DNA of 8,270 bases from Actinomycetota bacterium (GCA_016870235.1 VGCB01000091.1:1-8270), one strand, 5' to 3'. Positions 1 to 5,558 are shown, counted from the stretch's first letter. Notes: generated from the sequence alone by a model not told the origin. Made by a program: numbers and translations.

Positions 1-432
1 GACGACCTCACGACGCTTCCCGGCGTCGGCCCGTACACGGCGGCCGCCATCGGGAACTTCGCCTTCGGCGAGGACGTGCTCCCCGTCGACGTGAACGTCG
101 AGCGAGTCCAGCGGCGGACGGGAGCGGCCTTCACGGGCGCCGCCGCCCAGGCGCTCATGGATCTGGGAGCGACGGTCTGCCTGGCGCGCGTGCCCCGCTG
201 CCGCGCGTGCCCGCTCCGGCTCCACTGCCCCTCGGTTGGCGCGCGGGACGCCCCGCGTCGGAAGCAGGGGCGCTTCGAGGGGTCGTTCCGGCAGCTGCGT
301 GCCGAGACGCTCCGGCTTGTTGCAGACGGCGGCAGGCCTGTGGCCGCGCTCGACCCGGGGGCGGTCGACGCGCTCGTCCGGGACGGCCTGGTCGTCGTCC
401 GGGACGGGCTGGCGGGGCTGCCGCGGCGATAG
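1..432 (+). CDS. mutY: A/G-specific adenine glycosylase MutY, C-terminal part (5' end outside window)
   Basis: The gene is open in frame 1 from the first base, so the N-terminus is missing; 143 residues plus stop remain. MutY removes adenine mispaired with 8-oxoguanine during base-excision repair. The visible part starts in the helix-hairpin-helix motif (LPGVGPYTAAAI, residues 6-17) and continues to the catalytic Asp in PVDVNVERV (Asp30 here, matching the family's D-x-N-V-x-R-V). A [4Fe-4S] cluster motif follows, C-x6-C-x2-C-x5-C (CLARVPRCRACPLRLHC, about residues 60-76). MELGATVC-like text before the cluster and PVD-x-NV rather than an Nth-type sequence favour MutY over endonuclease III. Only about 65 residues follow the cluster, so there is no full MutT-like 8-oxoG-recognition domain; short C-termini are, from memory, common in actinobacterial MutY. 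It converges on ispF with 12 bases between stops. Confidence 0.93.
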   Translation, partial: DDLTTLPGVGPYTAAAIGNFAFGEDVLPVDVNVERVQRRTGAAFTGAAAQALMDLGATVCLARVPRCRACPLRLHCPSVGARDAPRRKQGRFEGSFRQLRAETLRLVADGGRPVAALDPGAVDALVRDGLVVVRDGLAGLPRR

Positions 433-444
433 CAGGTGGCAGCC
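416..444. terminator. Possible shared terminator hairpin between convergent mutY and ispF
   Basis: The arms GGCTGCC (416-422) and GGCAGCC (438-444) form a perfect 7-bp stem with a 15-nt loop. The loop contains the mutY stop codon, and the right arm abuts the ispF stop codon. A G-T and a G-C pair could extend it outward. There is no T-run on either side and the loop is long, so it is only a candidate bidirectional terminator. Confidence 0.3.
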
Positions 445-942
445 TCAGGCGGAGCCAGGGCGACGCCGGAGAAGGGCGATCGCCTCGGCTGCCAGTCCCT
501 CCGCGCGGCCCGTGAAGCCGAGGCGGTCGGTCGTCGTCGCCCGGACGTTCACGACGTCCGGAGCGACGCCGAGCGCACCGGCGAGCCGCTCCCGCATCGC
601 CTGCCGGTACGGGGCGATCCTGGGCTCCTGACCGACGAGGACGCAGTCGGCGTTCACGACCTCCCAGCCCGCGTCGCGCACCGTCCGGTACGCCTGCTCG
701 AGCAGGTCGATCGAGTCGGCGCCACGCCAGCGCTCGTCCTCCGACGGGAACAGCCCCCCGATGTCACCGAGCCCGGCCGCCCCGAGGAGGGCGTCGGTGA
801 GCGCGTGGGCGACGACGTCGCCGTCCGAGTGGCCGGCAAGGCCGCGCGGATGGTCGAGGACGACGCCGCCGACGACGAGTGGGATCCCGTCCGCGAATGC
901 ATGCGCGTCGACGCCGAGACCGATGCGGAGGTCAGTCGTCAC
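445..942 (-). CDS. ispF: 2-C-methyl-D-erythritol 2,4-cyclodiphosphate synthase IspF
   Basis: IspF converts CDP-ME 2-phosphate to ME-2,4-cyclodiphosphate with release of CMP (EC 4.6.1.12), the fifth step of the MEP isoprenoid pathway, as a cytosolic trimer. The 165-residue length is normal for the family. Metal ligands are visible in GLGVDAHAF (Asp12, His14) and in the GHSDGDVVAHALTDALLG block (His46), spaced as in E. coli IspF (D8, H10, H42). LGDIGGLFP follows, and near the C-terminus VNVRATTTDRLGFTGRAEGLA carries the conserved ATT-x-x-LGF-x-GR-x-EG signature. The start is the GTG at 942-940, chosen because it overlaps the upstream HAD stop as GTGA (a 4-nt overlap) and places the metal-binding motif at the usual distance. 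The open frame runs further upstream, but that text is a shadow of the HAD gene. No Shine-Dalgarno precedes the GTG, so translation is probably coupled to the HAD gene. Confidence 0.96.
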   Translation of the reverse strand: MTTDLRIGLGVDAHAFADGIPLVVGGVVLDHPRGLAGHSDGDVVAHALTDALLGAAGLGDIGGLFPSEDERWRGADSIDLLEQAYRTVRDAGWEVVNADCVLVGQEPRIAPYRQAMRERLAGALGVAPDVVNVRATTTDRLGFTGRAEGLAAEAIALLRRRPGSA

Positions 943-1562
943 GGCAGTGACGCTAGCGCGTCCCGCAGCTCGAGCAACGAATCGATGCGCGCGTGCGCCT
1001 GCGCCGCCTCCGGCCAGCCCGCTTGAACGAAGCCCCACGGGCCGCGACGAATGAAGACGGACACCATCCTGGCCGCGACCGACGGCACGACGTCGTTGTC
1101 CACACGATCGCCGACATACGCGATCTCGGCCGGATCGACGCCGAGCTCGGCCACGAGCCTGGCGAAGAATCCCGGATCGGGCTTCTCCAGGCCCCAGCTC
1201 TCCGAGGTCGCGATCAGGTCGAGCGGGAGATCGAGCCCGCGCAGGAGCTCCTCCGTCCGCGCGGGCTGGTTGGCGGCGACGGCGAGCGTGTAGCCGGCCT
1301 CCCTGAGCACGTCGAGGCACGGACGGGTGTCCGCGAACAGATCGCAGGCGTCGTAGTAGAGGCGGTCGTCGCGGTCGAGCGCGTAGCCCGGCCGGAGCGA
1401 CTCGAAGAGCTGCCGGTGATCGTGCCGCCGCTCGATCACCGCCCCGAGCGTCGCGAAGAACTCCTCGACCGTGACGCCGAGGCGCTCGGCCCACGCGCCG
1501 ATCACCCGACGCTCGTCGACGATCGTGCTGCCGACGTCGAAGACGACGGCTCTCACCGGCAC
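939..1562 (-). CDS. HAD-superfamily hydrolase (subfamily IA-like) with divergent catalytic motifs, between ispD and ispF
   Basis: This is a 207-residue cytosolic protein with the HAD Rossmann-fold plan. Motif I is FDVGSTIVD (nucleophile Asp9), a helical cap lies at about residues 17-80, motif II is around LAVAANQPA (92-101), motif III is GLEKPDP (Lys127) and motif IV is YVGDRVDND (Asp152, Asp155-Asp157). HAD enzymes are mostly phosphatases acting through an aspartyl-phosphate. Two positions are unusual: the second Asp of the DxD motif is Gly11, and the Ser/Thr expected in motif II appears to be Ala97 before Asn98. Related DxG proteins exist in the superfamily, so it may be active, but its chemistry and substrate cannot be read from sequence. 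The start is GTG 1562, with GGAG 8 nt upstream; an in-frame GTG lies two codons on. It begins 43 nt after the ispD stop and overlaps ispF by 4 nt, so it is in the isoprenoid operon. A housekeeping role on a phosphorylated metabolite is inference only. Confidence 0.88.
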   Translation of the reverse strand: MPVRAVVFDVGSTIVDERRVIGAWAERLGVTVEEFFATLGAVIERRHDHRQLFESLRPGYALDRDDRLYYDACDLFADTRPCLDVLREAGYTLAVAANQPARTEELLRGLDLPLDLIATSESWGLEKPDPGFFARLVAELGVDPAEIAYVGDRVDNDVVPSVAARMVSVFIRRGPWGFVQAGWPEAAQAHARIDSLLELRDALASLP

Positions 1563-1602
1563 CGCTGCGACTCCGAGGTCGCAGAACCGGAGACCGCCGG
1601 TG
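1554..1602 (-). promoter_or_regulatory. Nested inverted repeat covering the translation start of the HAD gene
   Basis: In the ispD-HAD junction the outer arms CACCGGC (1554-1560) and GCCGGTG (1596-1602) are perfectly complementary. Inside them CTGCGAC (1565-1571) and GTCGCAG (1578-1584) form a second perfect 7-bp stem with a 6-nt loop. In the transcript, the HAD Shine-Dalgarno GGAG (1574-1571) lies in the inner loop and its base, and the GTG start (1562-1560) enters the outer stem. This could limit initiation on the HAD cistron, or be a processing or weak termination signal. It may also be chance in GC-rich DNA. Confidence 0.4.
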
Positions 1603-1605
1603 CGA

Positions 1606-2322
1606 TCACGACCCTTCCTCGGCCAGGAGCGTCTCGACCCGCTCGAGATCGTCCCGCGTCGTCACCTTGACGAGGCGATGCGAGCCGTCGACGACCCGGA
1701 CGCGACCCCCTGCGGCTTCGACGAGCGACGCGCAGTCGGTCGCCCCGGCGAGGTCGCCGGCGTAGGCCCGCCGCAGCACGTCCGCGAGGAAGGCCTGAGG
1801 CGTCTGTACGGCCACGAGGTCCGCGCGCGGGAGCGTCTCGACGACGGTGCCGGATCGCACGCGCTTGACGGTGTCGGCGAGCGGGAGGGCGGGCACGACG
1901 CCGTCATAGCCCTCGCCGAGCGGCGTGAGGACGCGCTCGATCACCTCGTCGTCGACCAGCGGCCGCGCGGCGTCGTGGACGACGACGGCGACGGCGGCCT
2001 CGGACACCTCCGTGAGGGCGATCGCGACCGAGTCGGCGCGGGTCCGGCCGCCTGTGACGACGGCCGCGACCTTCGAGACGACGAGCTCCTCCGCGAGCAC
2101 GATCAACGCCTCCTCCCACCCCGCGGGGGCCGTGACGACGATCGCGTCGATCCAGTCGCTGAGATCGAGCCGTTCGAGGCTCTCGGCGACGAGCGCGCGA
2201 CCACCGAGCGGTGCGAACGCCTTCGGCCGGTCGGCGCCGAGGCGTTCGCCGGAGCCGGCGGCGACGAGGATCGCCCAGGTGCCCGACGCCCCCCTGGGCG
2301 GACGCTCGCGGTGCTCGCTCAC
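1606..2322 (-). CDS. ispD: 2-C-methyl-D-erythritol 4-phosphate cytidylyltransferase IspD
   Basis: IspD couples MEP with CTP to give CDP-ME and pyrophosphate (EC 2.7.7.60), the third MEP-pathway step. The nucleotidyltransferase signature WAILVAAGSGERLGADRPK spans residues 16-34, with Arg27 and Lys34 at the spacing of the E. coli catalytic pair R20/K27. GGRTRADSV (91-99), VHDAARP (115-121), LPLADTVKRV, VQTPQAF and a C-terminal LVKVTTRDDL follow in family order. With the GTG at 2322 the protein has 238 residues, near the usual 230. An upstream in-frame GTG at 2361 would give 251 residues with a basic, unconserved extension and no visible Shine-Dalgarno. The 2322 start has GAGG 11 nt upstream, so I prefer it weakly. 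The gene lies downstream of carD, separated by a strong hairpin, and leads into the HAD gene and ispF. The missing fourth step (IspE) must be encoded elsewhere. Confidence 0.95.
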   Translation of the reverse strand: MSEHRERPPRGASGTWAILVAAGSGERLGADRPKAFAPLGGRALVAESLERLDLSDWIDAIVVTAPAGWEEALIVLAEELVVSKVAAVVTGGRTRADSVAIALTEVSEAAVAVVVHDAARPLVDDEVIERVLTPLGEGYDGVVPALPLADTVKRVRSGTVVETLPRADLVAVQTPQAFLADVLRRAYAGDLAGATDCASLVEAAGGRVRVVDGSHRLVKVTTRDDLERVETLLAEEGS

Positions 2323-2379
2323 GATCGGGGAGACCTCACGTCGCTCGCTCGACCGAGCCACGGTCTCGGGTCAGATGAG

Positions 2380-2422
2380 CGAAGGGTGGCCGGGCGCGAT
2401 CTCGACGCCCGGCCACCCTTCG
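2380..2422 (-). terminator. Strong 17-bp hairpin downstream of carD, upstream of ispD
   Basis: The arms CGAAGGGTGGCCGGGCG (2380-2396) and CGCCCGGCCACCCTTCG (2406-2422) are perfectly complementary, with a 9-nt loop. It lies 61 nt after the carD stop and 18 nt before the furthest upstream ispD start (GTG 2361). The shape fits a factor-independent terminator of the U-tract-poor kind discussed for actinobacteria; the bases after the stem on the minus strand (CTCATCTGACC) hold only scattered T. It would either end the carD message or act as an attenuator or stabiliser for read-through into ispD. Confidence 0.7.
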
Positions 2423-2483
2423 ACGATCGCTTCATGCCGTCCGACGCCCGGTATCCCCGCTCCTCGGCCGTCGCGACACGTGA

Positions 2484-3020
2484 CTAGGCGCTGGCCGCGG
2501 CGACCTTCGCCTTGGAGCGGACGCGCTTCTTGCTCGCGGCGGGGTTCGCGAGGATCTCCTCGAGCCACGCGCGCGCCTCGTCCTCGTTCATGTCCTTCGC
2601 GTACATGAGCTCGGAGGCGAGGATCTTCTTCGCCTTCACGTACATCTGCTTCTCGCCCGTGGAGAGGCCTTTCTCGTGGTCCCGAAGGGCGAGGTTCCGG
2701 ACGACCTCGGCGAGCTCGAGGATGTTCCCCGTCTTCATCTTGTCGCGGTTGTGCTTGAACCGCCGATTCCAGTTCTTCGGCATCTCCGTCGAAGCCCCGC
2801 TCAGGGCTCCGACGACGACCTCGACCATCTGCTCGTCGATCACCCACCGGAGGCCGACCTTCTCGGCGTTCTCCGTGGGCACGTTGACGGTCATGTCGTT
2901 GTGGAGGATGCGGATCGTGAGATACTCCCGCTCCTGCCCGAGGACGAGCTTGGTGTCCTTGCTGACAACCGTGCCCGCCCCGTGGTGGGGATACACCACC
3001 TTGTCGCCGACGTCGAACAA
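2484..3020 (-). CDS. carD: CarD-family transcriptional regulator (RNA-polymerase-binding)
   Basis: CarD binds the RNA-polymerase beta subunit and stabilises the open promoter complex; in mycobacteria it is essential and affects rRNA and stress transcription. The 178-residue product opens with FDVGDKVVYPHHGAGTV, the hallmark of the Tudor-like RNAP-interaction domain (about residues 1-58). The helical DNA-binding domain has Trp84 in PKNWNRRFK, matching the minor-groove wedge Trp85 of M. tuberculosis CarD, and the conserved AEVVRNLALRDHEKGLSTGEKQM (split by family blocks). A Lys/Arg/Ala-rich tail of about 12 residues ends it. The start is TTG 3020, not the upstream GTG 3074: the TTG places the conserved motif at residue 2 and has AGGAGGG 5 nt upstream, the best Shine-Dalgarno in the window. 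A promoter lies upstream at 3099-3129 and a strong hairpin follows. Position upstream of ispD and ispF is conserved in actinobacteria, as far as I recall. Confidence 0.96.
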   Translation of the reverse strand: MFDVGDKVVYPHHGAGTVVSKDTKLVLGQEREYLTIRILHNDMTVNVPTENAEKVGLRWVIDEQMVEVVVGALSGASTEMPKNWNRRFKHNRDKMKTGNILELAEVVRNLALRDHEKGLSTGEKQMYVKAKKILASELMYAKDMNEDEARAWLEEILANPAASKKRVRSKAKVAAASA

Positions 3021-3025
3021 TCCTG

Positions 3026-3032
3026 CCCTCCT
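3026..3032 (-). promoter_or_regulatory. Ribosome binding site that fixes the carD TTG start
   Basis: On the minus strand AGGAGGG is followed by CAGGA and then TTG at 3020-3018. The near-consensus site and 5-nt spacing favour the TTG over the GTG at 3074, which would add 18 unconserved residues. Confidence 0.75.
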
Positions 3033-3098
3033 GCTCCACCCAGCCTGACAGAGAGAGCGCCGGCCCAGAGTCACGATCGGTGCCGACGCTACTCCCCC

Positions 3099-3129
3099 AT
3101 TCTAGCTGGACCCCGCAACACTCTCTTAA
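3099..3129 (-). promoter_or_regulatory. Predicted housekeeping promoter of carD
   Basis: Read on the minus strand, TAGAAT (3104-3099) matches the -10 consensus at five of six positions. TTAAGA (3129-3124) is a four-of-six -35 candidate at a rather long 19-nt spacing. Initiation near 3092 would give a leader of about 70 nt before the TTG start. This is the most A/T-rich patch of the radA-carD gap. Confidence 0.5.
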
Positions 3130-3255
3130 CGACTTGCTCGTGACCGATCGCGCCCCGCTCGGCGTGTGTCCTGGCGCTCGAACACGCGCGCTGACGCCTG
3201 ACGTGGACGCCCCTTGACGGGGAGGCGTGCCTCGTCGGACGCGGGACGCTCCTCC

Positions 3256-3286
3256 GAGGAGGCTTTCTCGCGCATGCAGCCTCTTC
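3256..3286 (-). terminator. Second hairpin candidate downstream of radA
   Basis: GAGGAGGCT (3256-3264) pairs with AGCCTCTTC (3278-3286), 9 bp with one G-T, around a 13-nt loop, about 100 nt past the radA stop. The left arm also belongs to a tight palindrome, CTCCTC-C-GAGGAG (3249-3261), which could compete with it. No T-run follows. Confidence 0.3.
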
Positions 3287-3362
3287 TACCTACGATCAAG
3301 GACGCTCTTCGTCGACGACCTCCGGCGATCCATCCAGGCGCCGGTGCCCCCGTCGTCCTCGT

Positions 3363-3377
3363 TCCCGGGTGCCGGGA
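3363..3377 (-). terminator. Short hairpin just after the radA stop
   Basis: TCCCGG (3363-3368) and CCGGGA (3372-3377) pair perfectly across a 3-nt loop, beginning 6 nt after the radA stop. There is no T-run on the minus strand afterwards, so terminator function is uncertain. Confidence 0.3.
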
Positions 3378-3383
3378 TACCTG

Positions 3384-4844
3384 TCACCGCGTCAGGATCG
3401 CGTCCTCCGACGGGACGCGCTCGCGGTTGACGGACGCCAGATCGGGCTCGAGCTCCCTGTCCGCGCTCTCGACATTCGACCCGGCATCCGAGCCGACATC
3501 CGACCGGCGGCCGTCGAGAACGGAGGCGATCGCGCGCCGGACCGTGTCCGCCTCGATCGCATTCGCGCCGGCGGCGGTCGGCGCGCCGGGCGGGACGAGG
3601 ACCGTCCCCACCCCGAAGCGGATGCACTCCTGCAGGCGCCGCTCCGCCTGGGCTGCGGCACGCACCCTCCCCGTCAGCCCGATCTCACCGAACGCCGCCA
3701 CGCCGGGGCGCAGCGGCACGCCACGGGCGGCGGAGGCGATCGCGAGCGCAACCGCGATGTCTGCCCCCGGCTCCTCGATGCGGACGCCGCCTGCGACGTT
3801 GACGAAGACATCGGCCGCGCCGAGCGGCACGCCCGCGTGGCGCCCGAGCACCGCGACGATCATCGCCAGCCGCTTCGGATCGACGCCCGTGCCCACGCGC
3901 CGAGGCATCGCAAGGTCGCTCCTGGCGACGAGCGCCTGGATCTCGATCAGCAGCGGCCGCGTCCCCTCGAGCGTGCACGCCACGGCGGCTCCCACCTCCC
4001 CCGCCTCGCTCCGCCCGAAGATCGCCGACGGGTCCGGGACGCCGACGAGGCCGGCGGCGGTCATCTCGAAGACCGCGATCTCGTTGGTCGAGCCGAACCG
4101 GTTCTTCGAGGCACGGAGCACCCGGTGCGCGTGGTGGCGATCGCCCTCGAACTGGAGCACGCAGTCGACGAGGTGCTCGAGCACTCGCGGACCGGCGACT
4201 GTCCCGTCCTTCGTCACATGCCCGACGAGGATCGTCGCGACGCCGTGCTCCTTCGCGAGCCGCAGGAGACGCCCCGCCGCCTCCCGCACCTGCGCCACCG
4301 AGCCGGGCGCGGAGCCGAGCTCGGACGCGTGCAGCGTCTGAATCGAGTCGATCACGCAGACGGCCGGCAGCTCCCGCTCGAGCGTCGCGCAGACGGTGTC
4401 GAGCTCCGTCTCGGCGAGGATCTCGACGGCATCGCTGCCGCCGAGGCGCTCTGCCCGCAGCTTCACCTGCGCCGCGGACTCCTCGCCGGTGACGAGCAGC
4501 GCCCGGCGCCCGGTGCGCGCGATCGCGCCGAGCGCGGTGAGCAGCAAGGTGGACTTGCCGACGCCGGGCTCGCCTCCGACCAGCACGAGCGAGGCCGGCA
4601 CGAGGCCGCCGCCCAGCACGCGATCGAGCTCCTGCACGCCCGTCGAGACCCTCACCGCCTCCTCGACGCGGACGTCGGCCAGCCGTTCCGGCGAGCGCGC
4701 CCTCGCCGTCCCCCGTGCCGCCGCCGGCGCGATCGCCTCCTCCACGAGCGTGCCGAACGCCCCGCAGCCCGGGCACTTGCCGAGCCACCGCCCCGCGGTC
4801 GTGCCGCACTCCTGACAGCGGAACTGTGAACTCGTCTTCGCCAT
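3384..4844 (-). CDS. radA: DNA repair protein RadA (Sms)
   Basis: RadA is a RecA-like, DnaB-type hexameric ATPase that promotes branch migration and processing of recombination intermediates. The 486-residue protein has all family parts in order: a zinc finger C-x2-C-x10-C-x2-C (Cys10, 13, 24, 27), Walker A GGEPGVGKST (90-99), Walker B ending at Asp166 (VCVIDSIQT), the RadA-specific KNRFG motif (247-251), and a Lon-protease-like C-terminal domain (about 270-445). The last 40 or so residues form a polar, acidic, repeat-like tail (SDVGSDAGSNVES and following) beyond the usual family end of about 450-460. The ATG at 4844 has the family-typical MAKTSSQFRCQECG start and no Shine-Dalgarno; a -10-like TAGTCT lies 6 nt upstream, suggesting a leaderless message. 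It diverges from tdk and lies upstream of carD on the same strand. Confidence 0.97.
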   Translation of the reverse strand: MAKTSSQFRCQECGTTAGRWLGKCPGCGAFGTLVEEAIAPAAARGTARARSPERLADVRVEEAVRVSTGVQELDRVLGGGLVPASLVLVGGEPGVGKSTLLLTALGAIARTGRRALLVTGEESAAQVKLRAERLGGSDAVEILAETELDTVCATLERELPAVCVIDSIQTLHASELGSAPGSVAQVREAAGRLLRLAKEHGVATILVGHVTKDGTVAGPRVLEHLVDCVLQFEGDRHHAHRVLRASKNRFGSTNEIAVFEMTAAGLVGVPDPSAIFGRSEAGEVGAAVACTLEGTRPLLIEIQALVARSDLAMPRRVGTGVDPKRLAMIVAVLGRHAGVPLGAADVFVNVAGGVRIEEPGADIAVALAIASAARGVPLRPGVAAFGEIGLTGRVRAAAQAERRLQECIRFGVGTVLVPPGAPTAAGANAIEADTVRRAIASVLDGRRSDVGSDAGSNVESADRELEPDLASVNRERVPSEDAILTR

Positions 4845-4850
4845 GGTCGA

Positions 4851-4856
4851 AGACTA
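4851..4856 (-). promoter_or_regulatory. Possible -10 element for a leaderless radA transcript
   Basis: On the minus strand TAGTCT ends 6 nt before the ATG at 4844, so transcription could begin at or beside the start codon. This fits the TANNNT rule for leaderless genes in actinobacteria and the lack of a Shine-Dalgarno. No good -35 is visible; ATGACG (4876-4871) is the nearest match at 14 nt. Confidence 0.4.
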
Positions 4857-4943
4857 CCGGGAGGGTCGGACGTCATGTCGTCTCTACTGCCAACAGACTC
4901 GCGCCGGCCGCGCCGGGACATGCCTTCCGGAGGCCGCACTAGC

Positions 4944-5558
4944 ATGGCGTCCGTGATCCGCGTCCCCCCTGATCGCGGCGGCTGGCTCGAGGTCGTCTGC
5001 GGCCCGATGTTCAGCGGCAAGAGCGAGGAGATGATCCGCAGGCTCCGTCGCGCAGAGATCGCGGGGCTGCGGGTCATCATCTTCAAGCCTCGGATCGACG
5101 ACCGCTACGACGCAGCCGACATCGTCAGCCACGCCGGGATCCGCATGCGCGCCGTCCCCGTCGCCTCCGTCGACGAGATCGCACGGCGCGCAGCCGGCTT
5201 CGACGTGATCGGGATCGACGAGGTGCAGTTCTTCGACCCGACGATCGTCGAGATCGCGCTCGGGCTCACCGACGGCGGCTCACGCGTGATCGTGGCGGGG
5301 CTCGACCAGGACTTCCGTCGCCGGCCGTTCGGCCCGATGCCCGACCTGCTCGCGCACGCGGAGTTCGTCGACAAGCTCCAGGCGGTCTGCCACCGCTGCG
5401 GCGGGCCGGCGACCACGACGCAGCGCCTCGTCGCCGGCAGGCCTGCGCCCTACGGTGGAGAGACGATCGTCGTCGGAGCCGCGGATACCTACGAGGCTCG
5501 CTGTCGAGACTGCCATGTCGCGAATCGAGGGGATGTGAGCATCCCCCAGGTCGCGTAG
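4944..5558 (+). CDS. tdk: Thymidine kinase (type II)
   Basis: Tdk phosphorylates thymidine to dTMP with ATP (EC 2.7.1.21) in pyrimidine salvage. The 204-residue product carries the P-loop GPMFSGKS (20-27), IDEVQFF (91-97) with Glu93 as the expected catalytic base, the VAGLDQDFRRRPFGPM block (117-132) that forms the lasso and substrate region, and a structural zinc site from CHRCG (Cys149, Cys152) and CRDCH (Cys187, Cys190 or His191). Length agrees with the family (about 190-205). The ATG at 4944 is chosen because GGAGG (4929-4933) sits 10 nt upstream. An earlier ATG at 4875 also has GGGAGGG 9 nt upstream but would add 23 unconserved residues. A GTG at 4953 lies 7 nt after TAGCAT (4940-4945) and could be a leaderless start. 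It diverges from radA with about 100 bp between; the next plus-strand gene follows after a 276-bp gap. Confidence 0.95.
   Translation: MASVIRVPPDRGGWLEVVCGPMFSGKSEEMIRRLRRAEIAGLRVIIFKPRIDDRYDAADIVSHAGIRMRAVPVASVDEIARRAAGFDVIGIDEVQFFDPTIVEIALGLTDGGSRVIVAGLDQDFRRRPFGPMPDLLAHAEFVDKLQAVCHRCGGPATTTQRLVAGRPAPYGGETIVVGAADTYEARCRDCHVANRGDVSIPQVA
5529..5546 (+). other. Stem-loop within the last codons of tdk
   Basis: GGGGATG (5529-5535) and CATCCCC (5540-5546) form a perfect 7-bp stem with a TGAG loop, ending 10 nt before the end of the stop codon. It could contribute to termination or protect the message 3' end. No T-run follows, and because it lies in coding sequence it may be fortuitous. Confidence 0.3.

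Larger units (their letters stand above)
3130..3383. other. Intergenic stretch between radA and the carD promoter, with three hairpins
   Basis: No convincing gene lies here: the open frames on the plus strand have no family-like sequence and no good start. Three stem-loops are visible. One is TCCCGG/CCGGGA (3363-3377). One is a 9-bp stem with one G-T pair (3256-3264 with 3278-3286). The third is a 7-bp stem with a bulged A (3207-3213 with 3221-3228). The first two may end the radA transcript. The stretch after 3130 shows no other obvious promoter. Confidence 0.5.

Noticed and set aside
943..1494. N-terminal extension of the IspF frame (about 180 residues), which would suggest a fusion protein
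   Set aside because: The extension is an Arg/Gly/Ala-rich shadow of the HAD gene, and the GTGA junction at 942-939 gives a normal-length IspF.
2470..2480. 11-mer GTCGCGACACG shared with 5741-5751, considered as a common operator
   Set aside because: Short GC-rich match on unrelated contexts (carD 3' side and EamA upstream); expected by chance at this composition.
1471..2487. 338-codon plus-strand open frame opposite ispD and beyond
   Set aside because: Lacks recognisable motifs, while the minus strand gives a clear IspD; mirror of coding bias.
3021..3074. Upstream GTG start for carD
   Set aside because: The added 18 residues are not CarD-like and the TTG at 3020 has a near-perfect Shine-Dalgarno.
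3369..4829. 486-codon open frame on the plus strand opposite radA
   Set aside because: Same span as radA and Arg/His/Asp-rich text without any family motif; it is the usual antisense shadow of a high-GC gene.
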